Assembly (NCBI GenBank): GCA_964441245.1
Contig: CAYTVR010000047.1
Coordinates: 1-36,363, forward strand
From: JALZUU01 sp964441245
GTDB lineage: Bacteria > Bacteroidota > Bacteroidia > Chitinophagales > Saprospiraceae
Reading direction: 5' to 3'
Length of the DNA stretch: 36,363 nucleotides
The position numbers and the translations under genes are program-made. Shown here piece by piece: positions 24,537-35,200 of this stretch (its first letter is position 1; the number at the start of each line of letters is the position of its first letter). Under the pieces are notes generated by a model. That model made no database searches and was not told the origin of the DNA. It worked only from the letters and a program-made list of their open reading frames with translations.

Positions 24537-26804
24537 ATGACAATCAAACATAAATCAATTAAAACTTTGATATACATCATCTGTATATCTTGTTTTTATT
24601 GGACCAACACAATGGCTCAAATTACTATCCTATCAGAAGATTTTTCTGGGGGTGCCTTACCAACTGGTTGGACCAACAATATAATTTCTGGAGCGGGTGT
24701 TGATACCTGGCGCTACAATAATCCTGGAGGACAAACTACTTTTATTCCCATTGCAGGAAACTTTGCCATTTTTGACAGTGATAATTATAGCAATAATAGT
24801 CTTTTTGAAAATGTCGCTTTAGAAACTTCTTCTTTTGATGCCAGTAGTTATTCCGCACTTGTCTTAAATTTTGATCACATGTATCGCTATTGTTGTAGTG
24901 GCGATGCGGTAGTGGAAGTTTATAATGGTAGTGCTTGGGTTCAAGTATATTCTGCTGGGTCTAGTAATGTAGGATATCCTACATCTACAAATATTCAATC
25001 TATTGACATATTTGCTGCAGTTGCTGGAGCTGCTAATGCTCAAGTCAGATTTCGATGGACTGGTAACTGGTCATGGTGGTGGGCAGTAGATAATGTTAGA
25101 GTTGTCGGGACATTACCCTTAATCGATACAGATGGAGATGGCGTATTTGATGTGAATGATCTAGATGATGATAATGATGGTATCACCGACATTGACGAAG
25201 GAACAGCTTGTGATCTTGACTATAGTATTACAGGAGATATCGATGGAGATAGAGACAGAGGAGCTGCCAATAATGACCTAAATCGTGATTTTATATTTGG
25301 AGATGATTACTACTTTAATTTAAGTTTTCCTTCTGCAACTCCTGTAATCATTGAGACAACCATTGGAGATGGAAATTTTGCTCGATCAGGTACAGTAACG
25401 GTTGATGGTGTCAGCGAGGCGATTAGTACCGCAGTCAACGTTTTCCAGACCGTTTCACATAACCCAACTTCTTCTGCCAACTACAGTGTAAACATTGTAG
25501 GATTCGATATGACGGTGACAACAATTGTAGTCTATGATCTAGCTGCCAATGTTTTAGCCGCTTTCGATTTTGGGCGGAACGGTAGCCCTTTACAACCTGG
25601 ATATACGGCGATCCATTCTGGAACTACACCCTCTACCATTCCTTATAATTGTGGAATAGTAGATTCAGACGGAGACGGCGATCCAGATAGCAAAGAAATA
25701 GATGCAGATAATGATGGTTGTTTTGATACCATGGAAGAAATGGTTAGCGATTCGGATCAAGATGGAATAGCGGGAACTGGTACTCCAACGGTAGATGCTA
25801 GTGGATTAGTCACTTCTATTACCTATACCTCTCCTTCAAACGCCTATTGGCAAGATTATACGCTTGTTTCAAACGACTGTGATACGGATGGAGACAACCT
25901 TAATCCATTGGTAGATTTAGATGACGATAATGATGGTATACTCGATGAAGACGAAAACAGAATTTGCGATAGCGGTGCTAGAGGTTGGATTGCGAATTGG
26001 ACGATGAACAGTGGAACTGGCGCTAGCGCATCTTATGTGGATACAGACGCCACAGCTCGTGATCAAACACCTGGTTCTGGGTGGGACAGTTGGTCAATAC
26101 CCGGTTCTGCTTTAGTGCTAAATTCAACAACTCTGCCTCAATCATTAGCGGAGGCACGAAGCGGTGGTTTCTATGTAGAATATACCATACTCCCAGGTGC
26201 TGGAAAGGCATTTGAAGTTGATGAATTTGTCTGGGGTTTTAACGATTTTACTAATACACCAAAACATGATTTCAAGGTAGCAGTTTACATCAATAAAAAT
26301 AATTTTACAACTCCACTCTTGGTAGATATTTCGAGATCGAATGATGTAGATAGCTACATTTGGCAAAGTAATGCTATGGATAATCCTTTATTGAAAGATA
26401 TCACGGATTCTTTAGTTTTTAGAATATATCTATATGAGCCTACGGTTGGAATTGGCGGTCCTGCGATCACCAGTGGCAGCATTGTTTTTGATGATGTATT
26501 TATAGGAGGTTACCACATGGTATTGGATGACTGTGACAATGATGGAATTGCTAACATATACGATTTAGATTCAGATGGAGATGGATGTTTCGATGCAATA
26601 GAAGCTGCTATGAATTTTGATCCAAATAACTTAAACGGTATAGGAGATTTATCAGGCGGGGTAGATTTGAATGGAGTTCCTTTACTCGCATCAGGTGGCC
26701 AGGGGAATACTAGTGATGTAGTTGATAGTAATGACAATAGTCAATGCCCTTGTACCAGTGTATTTATTAATCAGTATAGAGGATTCAGCATAAAGAGAGA
26801 ATAA
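24537..26804 (+). CDS. Exported adhesin-like protein with thrombospondin type 3 repeats, probably truncated
   Basis: I choose ATG 24537 because it opens the signal peptide (residues 1-27, TNTMA|Q); the frame starts earlier inside the previous gene. Of 755 residues, about 28-190 form a jelly-roll/MAM-like choice-of-anchor domain (ILSEDFSGGALPTGW, WWWAVDNVRVVG). Calcium-binding thrombospondin-3 repeats follow (DTDGDGVFDVNDLDDDNDGITD, DSDGDGDPDSKEIDADNDGC, DDCDNDGIANIYDLDSDGDGC), with two beta-sandwich inserts. The protein ends abruptly after CPCTSVFINQYRGFSIKRE with no T9SS or CHU_C sorting domain, which such proteins normally carry. The stop codon sits one base before interspersed element copy B, so loss of the original 3' end is likely. 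It is probably surface exposed if still secreted. Confidence 0.8.
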   Translation: MTIKHKSIKTLIYIICISCFYWTNTMAQITILSEDFSGGALPTGWTNNIISGAGVDTWRYNNPGGQTTFIPIAGNFAIFDSDNYSNNSLFENVALETSSFDASSYSALVLNFDHMYRYCCSGDAVVEVYNGSAWVQVYSAGSSNVGYPTSTNIQSIDIFAAVAGAANAQVRFRWTGNWSWWWAVDNVRVVGTLPLIDTDGDGVFDVNDLDDDNDGITDIDEGTACDLDYSITGDIDGDRDRGAANNDLNRDFIFGDDYYFNLSFPSATPVIIETTIGDGNFARSGTVTVDGVSEAISTAVNVFQTVSHNPTSSANYSVNIVGFDMTVTTIVVYDLAANVLAAFDFGRNGSPLQPGYTAIHSGTTPSTIPYNCGIVDSDGDGDPDSKEIDADNDGCFDTMEEMVSDSDQDGIAGTGTPTVDASGLVTSITYTSPSNAYWQDYTLVSNDCDTDGDNLNPLVDLDDDNDGILDEDENRICDSGARGWIANWTMNSGTGASASYVDTDATARDQTPGSGWDSWSIPGSALVLNSTTLPQSLAEARSGGFYVEYTILPGAGKAFEVDEFVWGFNDFTNTPKHDFKVAVYINKNNFTTPLLVDISRSNDVDSYIWQSNAMDNPLLKDITDSLVFRIYLYEPTVGIGGPAITSGSIVFDDVFIGGYHMVLDDCDNDGIANIYDLDSDGDGCFDAIEAAMNFDPNNLNGIGDLSGGVDLNGVPLLASGGQGNTSDVVDSNDNSQCPCTSVFINQYRGFSIKRE

Positions 26805-26805
26805 G

Positions 26806-26970
26806 TAATACTACTTTATCACTATAAGAATGTTGAATATCGATTAGAGTCCAGACATATTTTGACGAGATTGACTGGGCACTATATCGTAAATTTTACG
26901 TTTAAAGAGCCAATCAAAATTCATGGTTCAAGATTCCTATAAAATCTTAAACTGACAAAGTAGTATTAAG
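26806..26970 (+). repeat. Interspersed intergenic element, copy B
   Basis: It begins one base after the stop codon of the thrombospondin-3 repeat gene and aligns with 7007-7153. The head 26806-26831 (20 of 26 bases match), the hairpin part (about 26849-26873, which fits copy A better in reverse complement) and the block 26869-26970 correspond. An extra segment of about 18 bases (26832-26849) is specific to this copy. It has no ORF. It may carry the 3' end or promoter of neighbouring transcripts. Confidence 0.75.
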
Positions 26971-27015
26971 GGCGAAAGAATAATTAAGCCTATTTGTTTT
27001 AAACTAGTAACAAAG

Positions 27016-28446
27016 ATGAGACAAAGCGTTCAAATATTAATAAGTCTGTTCTTTAGTTTTTTGGTATCTAGCATAAATGCACAGATAACCGTTGTTAATA
27101 ATGGAATCTTGACGATCAAGAAAGATCAGCTTTTACATATCAATGGTCACCTTTCTAACTACTCTTCTCAATTTTTAAATCGTGGCGATATTGGCCTTAC
27201 GGGAAATTTCCTTAACGAAGTAAGTGTTCCAAATCCAGGTGATGGACTTTTTCGATTCATCGGTTTTCAACAACAAACTGTTTCTTTGTTCGACACCATG
27301 TCTATGTTTAATGTGAACATTAACAATATGGATGGTATAATGATGGATGGAGTTAGTCACCTCCGAGTTTATGGGAATATGAGATTTCAAGATGGCATTG
27401 CCTATACCAATCAAAACTCCATGATTGCCTTTCAATCAGAGGCCTCTACCAATAATGGCAATTCATTTTCATATATCAATGGTCCAGCTTTAAAATTTGG
27501 GCAAAACGACTTTGTTTTTCCTGTTGGAAAAGATGGCCATTTTCGACCAGCAGTTGTTTCCGAAATCGCAGATTCAGCTAATTACTTAATGGAATATTTC
27601 CATGAACCCTATTTTACTAATCTTAAAGATTTTGACGTTCTAAAAGTGAATGACCATTACTGGAACCTAGAACGGATCAGTGGTTTAGTTGATCCTAAGC
27701 TATCCATTGTATATGACGCCAGTTCTAATGTTTTTTCAAATCCAGATAATATTAGCATTGTTCATTTTGCAAATTACTGGAAGAACGTTCCATCTTTTTC
27801 TGATGGAGCCGCACCGACTTATCGTTTGATTACTCAAAATCCTGTAAACAGTTATGGAAAATTTACTACTGCACAAAAACAAGGTGAAATTGCGATCACG
27901 CTCAATCAAAATGAAGCATGCGAAATTGAAGTAACTTGGGTCATGCCTCCAGGCACCTTGATCAAAAACTATGAAGTAGAATTTAGCTATGATAGTTTGT
28001 ATTTTACTACCATAGGTGAGGTACCAGGGAATGAAGAAAGATTAAACATTCCTACTGCATATCAATTGATCGATCCAACGCTACATGAAGTTCCGAAAAT
28101 ATTTTATCGAGTAAAAATGTTTACACCCGATTCTATTCCTGTGATTGCTTATACGCCAACTGTTTCTATTGAAAACAACTGTCAATTTACAGATTGTATT
28201 TTGTTTCCAAACCCAGTAAGTGCTGATGCCGATTTAAAATTCCAAGTAACAAGTGAGGAAGACATGGACATGCCCATATACGTTTATGATGTATTAGGCC
28301 GAATCCTTTTCAGACAAACTTTAGAACTAGAAGAAGGATCACATATTTATGACATTTACACCAAAAAATATAATCTCCCCTCTAGTACTTATTTTCTACA
28401 TATCAATCCTGAGAAAAGTTTAAAATTTATTGTGATTACTAAATAA
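27016..28446 (+). CDS. T9SS-exported protein with type A sorting domain
   Basis: A 476-residue protein with signal peptide 1-22 (SSINA|Q). The N-terminal 200 residues are a beta-solenoid-like stretch (LTIKKDQLLHINGHLSNYS, RGDIGLTGNF, FVFPVGKDGHFRPAVV) seen in many Bacteroidota secreted proteins. A fibronectin-III-like segment follows (about 300-380, CEIEVTWVMPPGTLIKNYEVEFSYDSLYF). Residues 397-476 are a type IX secretion type A C-terminal domain (LFPNPVSADADLKF, IYVYDVLGRILF, LPSSTYFLHI, KFIVITK), normally cleaved on the cell surface. The specific role is unknown. It is the only type A cargo in this cluster. It has its own upstream region after repeat copy B and ends convergently to the OmpA gene. 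Confidence 0.88.
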   Translation: MRQSVQILISLFFSFLVSSINAQITVVNNGILTIKKDQLLHINGHLSNYSSQFLNRGDIGLTGNFLNEVSVPNPGDGLFRFIGFQQQTVSLFDTMSMFNVNINNMDGIMMDGVSHLRVYGNMRFQDGIAYTNQNSMIAFQSEASTNNGNSFSYINGPALKFGQNDFVFPVGKDGHFRPAVVSEIADSANYLMEYFHEPYFTNLKDFDVLKVNDHYWNLERISGLVDPKLSIVYDASSNVFSNPDNISIVHFANYWKNVPSFSDGAAPTYRLITQNPVNSYGKFTTAQKQGEIAITLNQNEACEIEVTWVMPPGTLIKNYEVEFSYDSLYFTTIGEVPGNEERLNIPTAYQLIDPTLHEVPKIFYRVKMFTPDSIPVIAYTPTVSIENNCQFTDCILFPNPVSADADLKFQVTSEEDMDMPIYVYDVLGRILFRQTLELEEGSHIYDIYTKKYNLPSSTYFLHINPEKSLKFIVITK

Positions 28447-28469
28447 TTACCTTCTTAGACCAATAATTA

Positions 28470-28503
28470 TAAAAAAAATACCGCCAGATCTTTTGATCCA
28501 GCG
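28470..28503 (-). terminator. Terminator of the adhesin-PorP-OmpA gene set
   Basis: In the minus-strand RNA, CGCUGGAUC and GAUCUGGCG form a continuous 9-bp stem that uses two G-U pairs over an AAAA loop, followed by GUAUUUUUUUU. On the plus strand the same positions are C-A mismatches, so the hairpin works for the minus transcript only. It lies 53 bases past the OmpA-family stop. Confidence 0.8.
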
Positions 28504-28555
28504 ATAAACATTCAATTCTTAGTAATTAATAACAATAACGAGGAGATTTAATATT

Positions 28556-31006
28556 TTAATTCCATCTAAACCTTCTTGTAGGATCCGCAGGATCAATCGT
28601 TTCTGGAGCATTATCAATGTGATCCACTTTGATATCTTTTTGATCAAATCGAAGCACTCTAACTTCTGTTCGTCGGTTATTCTGATGTTCTTCTTCTGTA
28701 CATTCTACAAAGTCCGCACATCTATTTCGAAGTTGTCGTTCACCATATCCCATGGGTACCAAACGCTTCCGTTCGATCCCTCTTGACACGATATAATCAA
28801 CTGCTGCATTCGCTCTATTTTGTGATAACTTATTGTTGTATTTTTCTGTTGCCCGAGCATCGGTATGAGAAGATAATTCTACCACCATACTTGGGTATTG
28901 ATGCATCAAACGAACAATATTTTCTAGATCATCTTTGGCATCATGTCGAATATAATATTGATCAAAATCGTAGTAAATATTTTTCAATTCAATCTTCGCT
29001 CCCACTTCTAATTTGGTTCCTTCAAACATTGCCTCCAGTTTTTCATCATCCGGTGCTAAGAATAATTCGGTATACAAATCCTTATCTACAATACAATTTC
29101 CATCCTTGGTATTTTCCTTAGAAAAACCTGGTCGTAAATTGCTCTTCTCCCCTTTCAACACAAAATCACAATCACATGGAATACAAGGAAAAGAAAAAGC
29201 TGCATCAGCATCAGCGGTTACGACCACCTCATCACCTGTACACAAATTCATCATGGTTACCGTTGCTCCAGGGATGAGATTACCATATTTTTCATTTTTG
29301 ACAATACCGTTCATCGCCATACAATCTTTAGGTTTCAAAGGCATACAAAATTGATAATCATCGATGCCTACAAATTTTTGTCCATCCAACATTTCTTCTG
29401 CAATTGCATAACCATTTTTGGTAGCTACCAAAGCATACATTTTATCTTTTTTTAAGGTCGTTTCAAATTCTCCTTTAGCATTGGTATTGTGTAAAGTAGC
29501 AATTTCTTCTTCCTCGTTTTCATCTTTTCTAAACTTCAATAAGTATTCATTTTTCTTTTCTGTTTGCTCCAATAGCATTGCCAAATCAGCGTTCATACTA
29601 GCGGTAGACAAGTCTCTTTTCTTTTCAATAATTTTAAATTGTACATCGCTCAATCGATCTTCTGTTCCATCTTCATAAGCACAGATGCTTACTTTAGTTG
29701 TAGTAGGGGCTTTCTTTTTCGCAGTCGCATTTAAAGGCATCCGGAAACTATAAATATCATCTTGTCCACTTCCATTTGCTCTAGCAGAAGTTAAATATCC
29801 TTCGGTTCCCAACATGTTTAAAACAAAACCAAAATCATCTTTTTTAGAATTAAAAGGCGTTCCTATATTAAAAGCCTGATCCCAATTTCCATCTTTGTCA
29901 GCCGTGGTAGAAAAAATATCTAGACCTCCTAAACCTCCCCATCCATTGGAAGCAAAATACATCGTTCCATCATCATGAACGAAAGGAAAAACTTCATTTC
30001 CAGGAGTATTGATTTTATCTCCTAGGTTTTTTGGATTGCCCCATCTTCCATCTTTAAACTCAGAAACATATAAATCCATTCCGCCCATTCCGCCTTGACG
30101 ATCGGAAGAAAAATAAAGGAATTTACCATCAGGAGAAATCGCAGGATGTGCTTCTTCATACTCTTCGGTATTGAATGGCAATTCATAAGGTTCGCCCCAA
30201 TCATCACCTTCTTTTGATGCCGTATAAATCTGCAAACGCATGATTCCATCCTTATTGTCTACTCGCTTATTATTATTAAAATGATTTCTAGTAAAATAAA
30301 TTCGCTCTCCATTTTTAGAAAAAGAAACGGGCCCTTCGTGAAACTTTGTGTTTAAGTCTAAAGAAAACTCTTCTGCATTTTCTAAATAATCTGAATCATT
30401 TTGCGTCGCATAAAAAAGTCCCATAAAATTATCGTCGATCCAAATGTCTTTGAATGCTGGATCTTGTGCTTTAGATTCACGGGTAGATACAAAAATAATT
30501 CCCTCTTTAAAATAAGCAGGGCTAAAATCCAACTTATCCGTATTGATTAATTTTTCATTTTTAATTTCTACTTCCGTATGTTGAAAATCATTCATTCTGT
30601 CTATAGCTTCCGCTAAAAATTTTCCTCGCTTGTCTGCTCCTTCGCTACCTCCAACAAGGCTATCATATTTTAAATAATAGTTTTTTGCTTCAGCATAATG
30701 GCCATTACTTTGTAAAGCTTGGGCATAATATAGAACATCTTGTGGTTCTTTTGTTTTGCCGGCAATCTGGGCATACCAAAATTCAGCATTTTCTGTATCG
30801 TGATTTAATCGATAGGAATTGGCGATTTTAGACATTTCATCTACCTCTACCACTTCTTTATTTTCATATAAAGGGATAGAAGATTTATATCCAAAATCAT
30901 TATAGGTCTTATCTGCTTTCTTTGACTTTTTTTGTGCTTCTATAGGAATACTAAAAAGTAAACAACAACAAAAAATAGTTGCAAGAGTTGTATTGAAAAC
31001 TTTCAT
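28556..31006 (-). CDS. PorE-like TPR-PD40-OmpA protein, T9SS/gliding-associated
   Basis: An 816-residue periplasmic/outer-membrane protein. It has signal peptide 1-24 (SIPIEA|Q), tetratricopeptide-type helices at about 55-130 (AEFWYAQIAGK, LYYAQALQSNGHYAEAKNYY), and a PD40 beta-propeller at about 160-425 (FSPAYFKEGIIFVSTRE, EAHPAISPDGKFLYFSSDRQGGMGGMDLYV, GNEVFPFVHDDGTMYFASNGWGGLGGLDIF). A carboxypeptidase-regulatory-like domain lies at about 560-640. The C-terminal OmpA domain spans about 680-795 (YYDFDQYYIRHDA, SSHTDARATEKYN, LSQNRANAAVDYI, NRRTEVRV), with the Asp and Arg expected to bind diaminopimelate in peptidoglycan. The same order occurs in the T9SS component PorE. Placed after a PorP/SprF protein and a CHU_C adhesin, it probably anchors their complex to the cell wall. 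It may be a paralogue of the core PorE. Confidence 0.9.
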   Translation of the reverse strand: MKVFNTTLATIFCCCLLFSIPIEAQKKSKKADKTYNDFGYKSSIPLYENKEVVEVDEMSKIANSYRLNHDTENAEFWYAQIAGKTKEPQDVLYYAQALQSNGHYAEAKNYYLKYDSLVGGSEGADKRGKFLAEAIDRMNDFQHTEVEIKNEKLINTDKLDFSPAYFKEGIIFVSTRESKAQDPAFKDIWIDDNFMGLFYATQNDSDYLENAEEFSLDLNTKFHEGPVSFSKNGERIYFTRNHFNNNKRVDNKDGIMRLQIYTASKEGDDWGEPYELPFNTEEYEEAHPAISPDGKFLYFSSDRQGGMGGMDLYVSEFKDGRWGNPKNLGDKINTPGNEVFPFVHDDGTMYFASNGWGGLGGLDIFSTTADKDGNWDQAFNIGTPFNSKKDDFGFVLNMLGTEGYLTSARANGSGQDDIYSFRMPLNATAKKKAPTTTKVSICAYEDGTEDRLSDVQFKIIEKKRDLSTASMNADLAMLLEQTEKKNEYLLKFRKDENEEEEIATLHNTNAKGEFETTLKKDKMYALVATKNGYAIAEEMLDGQKFVGIDDYQFCMPLKPKDCMAMNGIVKNEKYGNLIPGATVTMMNLCTGDEVVVTADADAAFSFPCIPCDCDFVLKGEKSNLRPGFSKENTKDGNCIVDKDLYTELFLAPDDEKLEAMFEGTKLEVGAKIELKNIYYDFDQYYIRHDAKDDLENIVRLMHQYPSMVVELSSHTDARATEKYNNKLSQNRANAAVDYIVSRGIERKRLVPMGYGERQLRNRCADFVECTEEEHQNNRRTEVRVLRFDQKDIKVDHIDNAPETIDPADPTRRFRWN

Positions 31007-31147
31007 TGATCAAAAATTAAAAGGTTTTAACGAATTACTAAAAAACAACTTATCGATTTCAAATTTGAATCCCGCTAACAATTGGGAAAGCATTAGTCCA
31101 ATTTCGAAATGGTCATCAGTAAATTTTTTGAGCGTTACTAAATGAGT

Positions 31148-32092
31148 TTAAAAGAATCTTGGATTGGTTAAACGTCTATCTTTAGGATTTATACAATATT
31201 CCATTTGAATTTCAAATGTTCCAGAATTATGATCCTTTAACTTTGACAAGGTAAAATCATAAGCAACACCAATTCTTAAATTTTTTGAAACTTGATATTG
31301 TGCTAGCAAATCTATCGATTCACCAATGCCTCTATTGGAATCACCTCCTAATCGATAACTCAAACCAAACCATAGTTTCTCTATAAAAATAAAAGTGGCA
31401 TTTAGATCTAAATCTAAAGGTGAGTTAGCCGCATATTTAACTAAAGCTGCCGGCTTAAACTTAACGTTGGAATTCACATCAAATACGAAACCTGTCATTA
31501 AATAGAGGTGCATTTTTTCGGTACCAAAAGCAGACCCATTATTTAAATAAGTATAAGAAAGGTCTCCCTTGAGTAAGGAAGGGCTCGAGATACCTACGTA
31601 AAATTTTTCTGTATCGTAATAAACGCCAAATCCAAAATTTGGCAATATTCGACTTGTATTTCCTGTAGGAATTTGTTCATCCTCACTATGAGTCGACTGC
31701 GTTTCTGACCAATTGATTCGATAATTTCTTAGAGTACCTCGTAATCCAACTGCCAGATTACCTCTGTCAATTTTCATTCGATAAGCGTACATCAAGCTCG
31801 CTGTAAAACTATTGACAGGGCCAATTTTATCATGAGCAATAGAAGCTCCTAATCCTACTCTATTCCGAAAGGCTGGCATATGAAAATTAATTACCTGACT
31901 GGAAGGGGCACCTTCAAACCCTACCCATTGACTTCGATGAATGCAACTAAAACAAGGAACTCCAGAAGAGCCTGCATAAGCTGGATTTAAAGATAATTTG
32001 TTGTACATAAACTGTGTGTACTGGGCTTCTTGTTGTGCATACCCTCCAACAAATACAAACAGTAGTGTGATTAATATGATTAGTTTTCTCAT
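31148..32092 (-). CDS. PorP/SprF family outer-membrane protein
   Basis: A 314-residue outer-membrane protein with signal peptide 1-19 (FVGGYA|Q). The PorP/SprF signature follows at once: EAQYTQFMYNKLSLNPAYAGSSG, then the conserved HRSQWVGFEGAPSSQ, GLGASIAHDKIGPVN, and barrel strands to the end (RIGVAYDFTLSKL, SGTFEIQMEYCI). Proteins of this family act with the type IX secretion system; the SprF type is needed to export or attach the CHU_C (type B) protein encoded beside it. Here that partner is the giant adhesin upstream (ends at 32242). The PorE-like gene follows after 141 bases. Confidence 0.94.
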   Translation of the reverse strand: MRKLIILITLLFVFVGGYAQQEAQYTQFMYNKLSLNPAYAGSSGVPCFSCIHRSQWVGFEGAPSSQVINFHMPAFRNRVGLGASIAHDKIGPVNSFTASLMYAYRMKIDRGNLAVGLRGTLRNYRINWSETQSTHSEDEQIPTGNTSRILPNFGFGVYYDTEKFYVGISSPSLLKGDLSYTYLNNGSAFGTEKMHLYLMTGFVFDVNSNVKFKPAALVKYAANSPLDLDLNATFIFIEKLWFGLSYRLGGDSNRGIGESIDLLAQYQVSKNLRIGVAYDFTLSKLKDHNSGTFEIQMEYCINPKDRRLTNPRFF

Positions 32093-32132
32093 AAAAAAAT
32101 GCTTTAAAAAATGATTTTAACTGGTTTATTAT

Positions 32133-32169
32133 CCGGTGATAGAATTACTTCAATTCATTCTATCACCGG
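32133..32169. promoter_or_regulatory. Strong intercistronic hairpin between adhesin and PorP/SprF genes
   Basis: CCGGTGATAGAAT (32133-32145) and ATTCTATCACCGG (32157-32169) form a perfect 13-bp stem over an 11-base loop. On the minus strand it is not followed by T residues, so it is unlikely to be a full terminator for the adhesin. An RNA-processing or stability element that sets the adhesin to SprF ratio is more plausible. On the plus strand it is followed by TTTT, where no gene needs it. Confidence 0.55.
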
Positions 32170-32241
32170 TTTTAAAATGCTGAATAAAATTATTCAGTTG
32201 ATATTGGCTAAATAAAGATCATGATTGGAGGGGACCATCAT

Positions 32242-35200
32242 TTATCTTTGAACAAAAACATAGCCTTTCAATATGTTATCTGGATCATTGCCAACAGATA
32301 ATACATAGAAGTACACCCCTACTGGTAAGTCTCCTTCTTTGTATGTTCCATCCCAATCATTCTGATAGTCATCACTATGGAATACTTCATCGCCCCAACG
32401 GTTATAAACACATAGGACACTTCCTTCGTAATTTGATAAACATGGTACAATGAAGGTGTCATTCTTGCCATCGTTGTTCGGTGTAATAATACTTGGTGCT
32501 ACGCAAGCTGCATCTGCACCAATCGTGATCGTCACGGTCGCTTCTGCACACTTATCAGGACATGCAGTATTACAAACGATGTAGTCGAAAACATCTTCTC
32601 CAACAAATCCTTCATCCGGAACATAATTAAAGGTTCCATCTTGATTGATTGCTAGTTCACCATGTGCTGTTTGGCTCGTCACTCTGATTTCAAAATTCTG
32701 TGCATTCGGTATATCGTTTAGCAAGAAGTTTTCATCAAATGCGGTATTCAATTCAGTAGCATAGGTATCATCGTATGCCTCCGGATCAATTTCGTAATGA
32801 ACGATCATGGTATCTTGAGAAGTAATACCACAAGCTCCACTGTGTATAGACCAAAGGAATACGTTTTCACCTTCTTCTAAGTAATTGACTAAAGTCTCTT
32901 GCTCATTAGGATTCAAGATCTCAGGTGTCGTGTCCTCGTCTAGTTTTGTCCAAGCACCATTCCAGACTGTTACTGGATAAGCGTTCAACACCACATCGTT
33001 TTCACAAACCACTTGATCATCTCCTGCAAAGGATGCATCTGGTGATGGTACATCAATCACTACTTCTGAGTAAGCATCCTCACCGGAAGCCAATACTTGT
33101 GAAGGATCGCTTTCACATCCATTCATCGTTGACAATACATAGTAAGTACCTTCATCGCTTTCATCTACATCCTCAAGAGTTACTACTGGTCCTGTACCAA
33201 TTAATACATTTGTCAATGAGTCATACCAAGCATAAGTTGCATTTACATCAACATTATTTACACTTAATACTACTTCACTTCCTATACAAGCTGCTCCGCT
33301 ATTAGAAGCAATTGGTACACCGATTTCATCTTGAACAAAAACTTCCGTTAGTCCAGCCTCCGAGGTACATCCATCGATTGTTACGAATACTTGGTATTCA
33401 CCTGCACCTAGAGAATCAATACCGATCAACAATGGATTGAATGTATCAGATACAAATCCACTTGGTCCGTACCATTCATAAGTAGCACCAACAATCAATT
33501 CTGTTGTTAATTCCACATCTGAACCGTAACAAGCTGGAGCCGTAGCAGTAGTGATATTATCTGCAAATGGCATCAAAGGAACTTCATTGATCGTAACCGA
33601 TGTCGCTGGACTTGGCAATGAAGGACAACCATTCACTGTTACCGTAAGGATATAGTTTCCAATGTCAGCTAAATCCACATTCTCGATAATCGGATTTTGT
33701 TCGTTAGAAGTATAACCATTAGGTCCAGTCCATTCAAAGACAACTTCGTTTCCATTGGCTACAGTGCTTCCGAATAACTGAATCGACTCGTTCACACATT
33801 TCGGTCCATCATTCGATACTGTTGGCGTCAATGGTTGCGGTGTTACAAATACATTCGTCGTCACTGGTATCGAAGGACAATCCACATCACTAGTACTTAC
33901 TACTAAGGTATACACCCCTTCATCCATTACATCAGCGTCGTTAATGATAGGGTCTTCCAAGAAGGATACAAATCCATTTGGCCCTAGCCATTGATAAGTC
34001 GCTCCAGCAATAGTTGGTGCTTCTAGTTGAATCACATCTCCAACACAGTATGGTCCAGTATTCGAAATCACTGGTGCATTAGGATTAGCGTTGATCGTCA
34101 CTTGCGTATGAGCTGCTACAGTTGGTTCACAACCAAAGACATCTATCGTCAAGAAGTAATCATGCGTTCCTGGTGTTAATCCAGCAACTACTGGATTTTG
34201 TTCAACTGAAAAGAGTGTACCTGCTGGTGCCGCATATGGATCACCATCATACCATTGGTAAGTTGCATTTGGTACAAAGTCAGCTTTCAATTGAATAATT
34301 TCACCATGACAAGCAGGACTAGTATTCGTCGCAATCGGCGTATCTGGTACATCATTGATCGCTAATGCTTGCGTAACTGCTAGTTCTGAAATACATCCAG
34401 CTTCACTAATAACTCGTACGGTCCATTCTCCACTTTCGTAAAATTCAGGATGCGTAGATTTACTAATTGTCGTTGTATTAGACTCCGTCCAGATGACATT
34501 ATTAGGATCACCTAAGTTACCGAAGTAACCATCTACTGAGTTCGATGGTGAAATCCATTGGTAAGAATAAGATGGATCGCCAAAGGCAGTCAATACGATA
34601 TCCTCACCATCGCAAATATTAGATTCCATAATTAATACTGGAATATCAGCTAAAGTTTCTACGTCAACATCAATCGTCGATGCTGAAGAGAAGCAACCAT
34701 CGTTTTCAACAATCAGCGTATAGATACCAGCAGTAATTGCTGAAGCTGAAATCGCTGTTGGAGACTGCTCATTGGATGTAAATCCGTTTGGTCCAGTCCA
34801 ATGGTAAGTAGCTGCATTTGTCGTTGTTGTCAATTGTATAAAGTCATCTTCACAAATACTCATTGTAGATACTACTTCTGGTGTTGCAGGTTGATCATTC
34901 ACTGTAATGATTTGTTCAGCCGATGGATCGGAATCACAACCATCTACAGTTACATAAACCATATATTGACCTGCATCATTCAAGCTAGCAGCTGGAAGTA
35001 CCAGCGATGGAATACTTGTTTGATAAGTCGGTGTTGTACTGTTGTTGAATACCCAGTTATAGATCACTTCAGCACCCAAGTAAGGAGTTGTTTCAAAACG
35101 TAATAGATCACCAGAACATATCACATTGTTATTCACTGCCAAGGCAGGAACTTCAGGTAATATGGTCACATCAATGACTGTTGATGCCGTTGCGGTACAA

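Noticed and set aside
28783..29678. Overlapping plus-strand frames of 86-113 codons opposite the OmpA-family gene
   Set aside because: They are antisense to conserved OmpA and regulatory-domain sequence and have no start context or domain.
31058..31103. Palindrome TTCAAATTTGAA and AATTGG/CCAATT hairpin before the OmpA-family gene
   Set aside because: Short AT-rich symmetries are expected by chance in this composition and no promoter geometry supports them.
32925..33305. 126-codon plus-strand frame inside the adhesin gene
   Set aside because: It is antisense to a continuous domain-rich reading frame; its His/Leu/Ser-rich composition is typical of a shadow frame.
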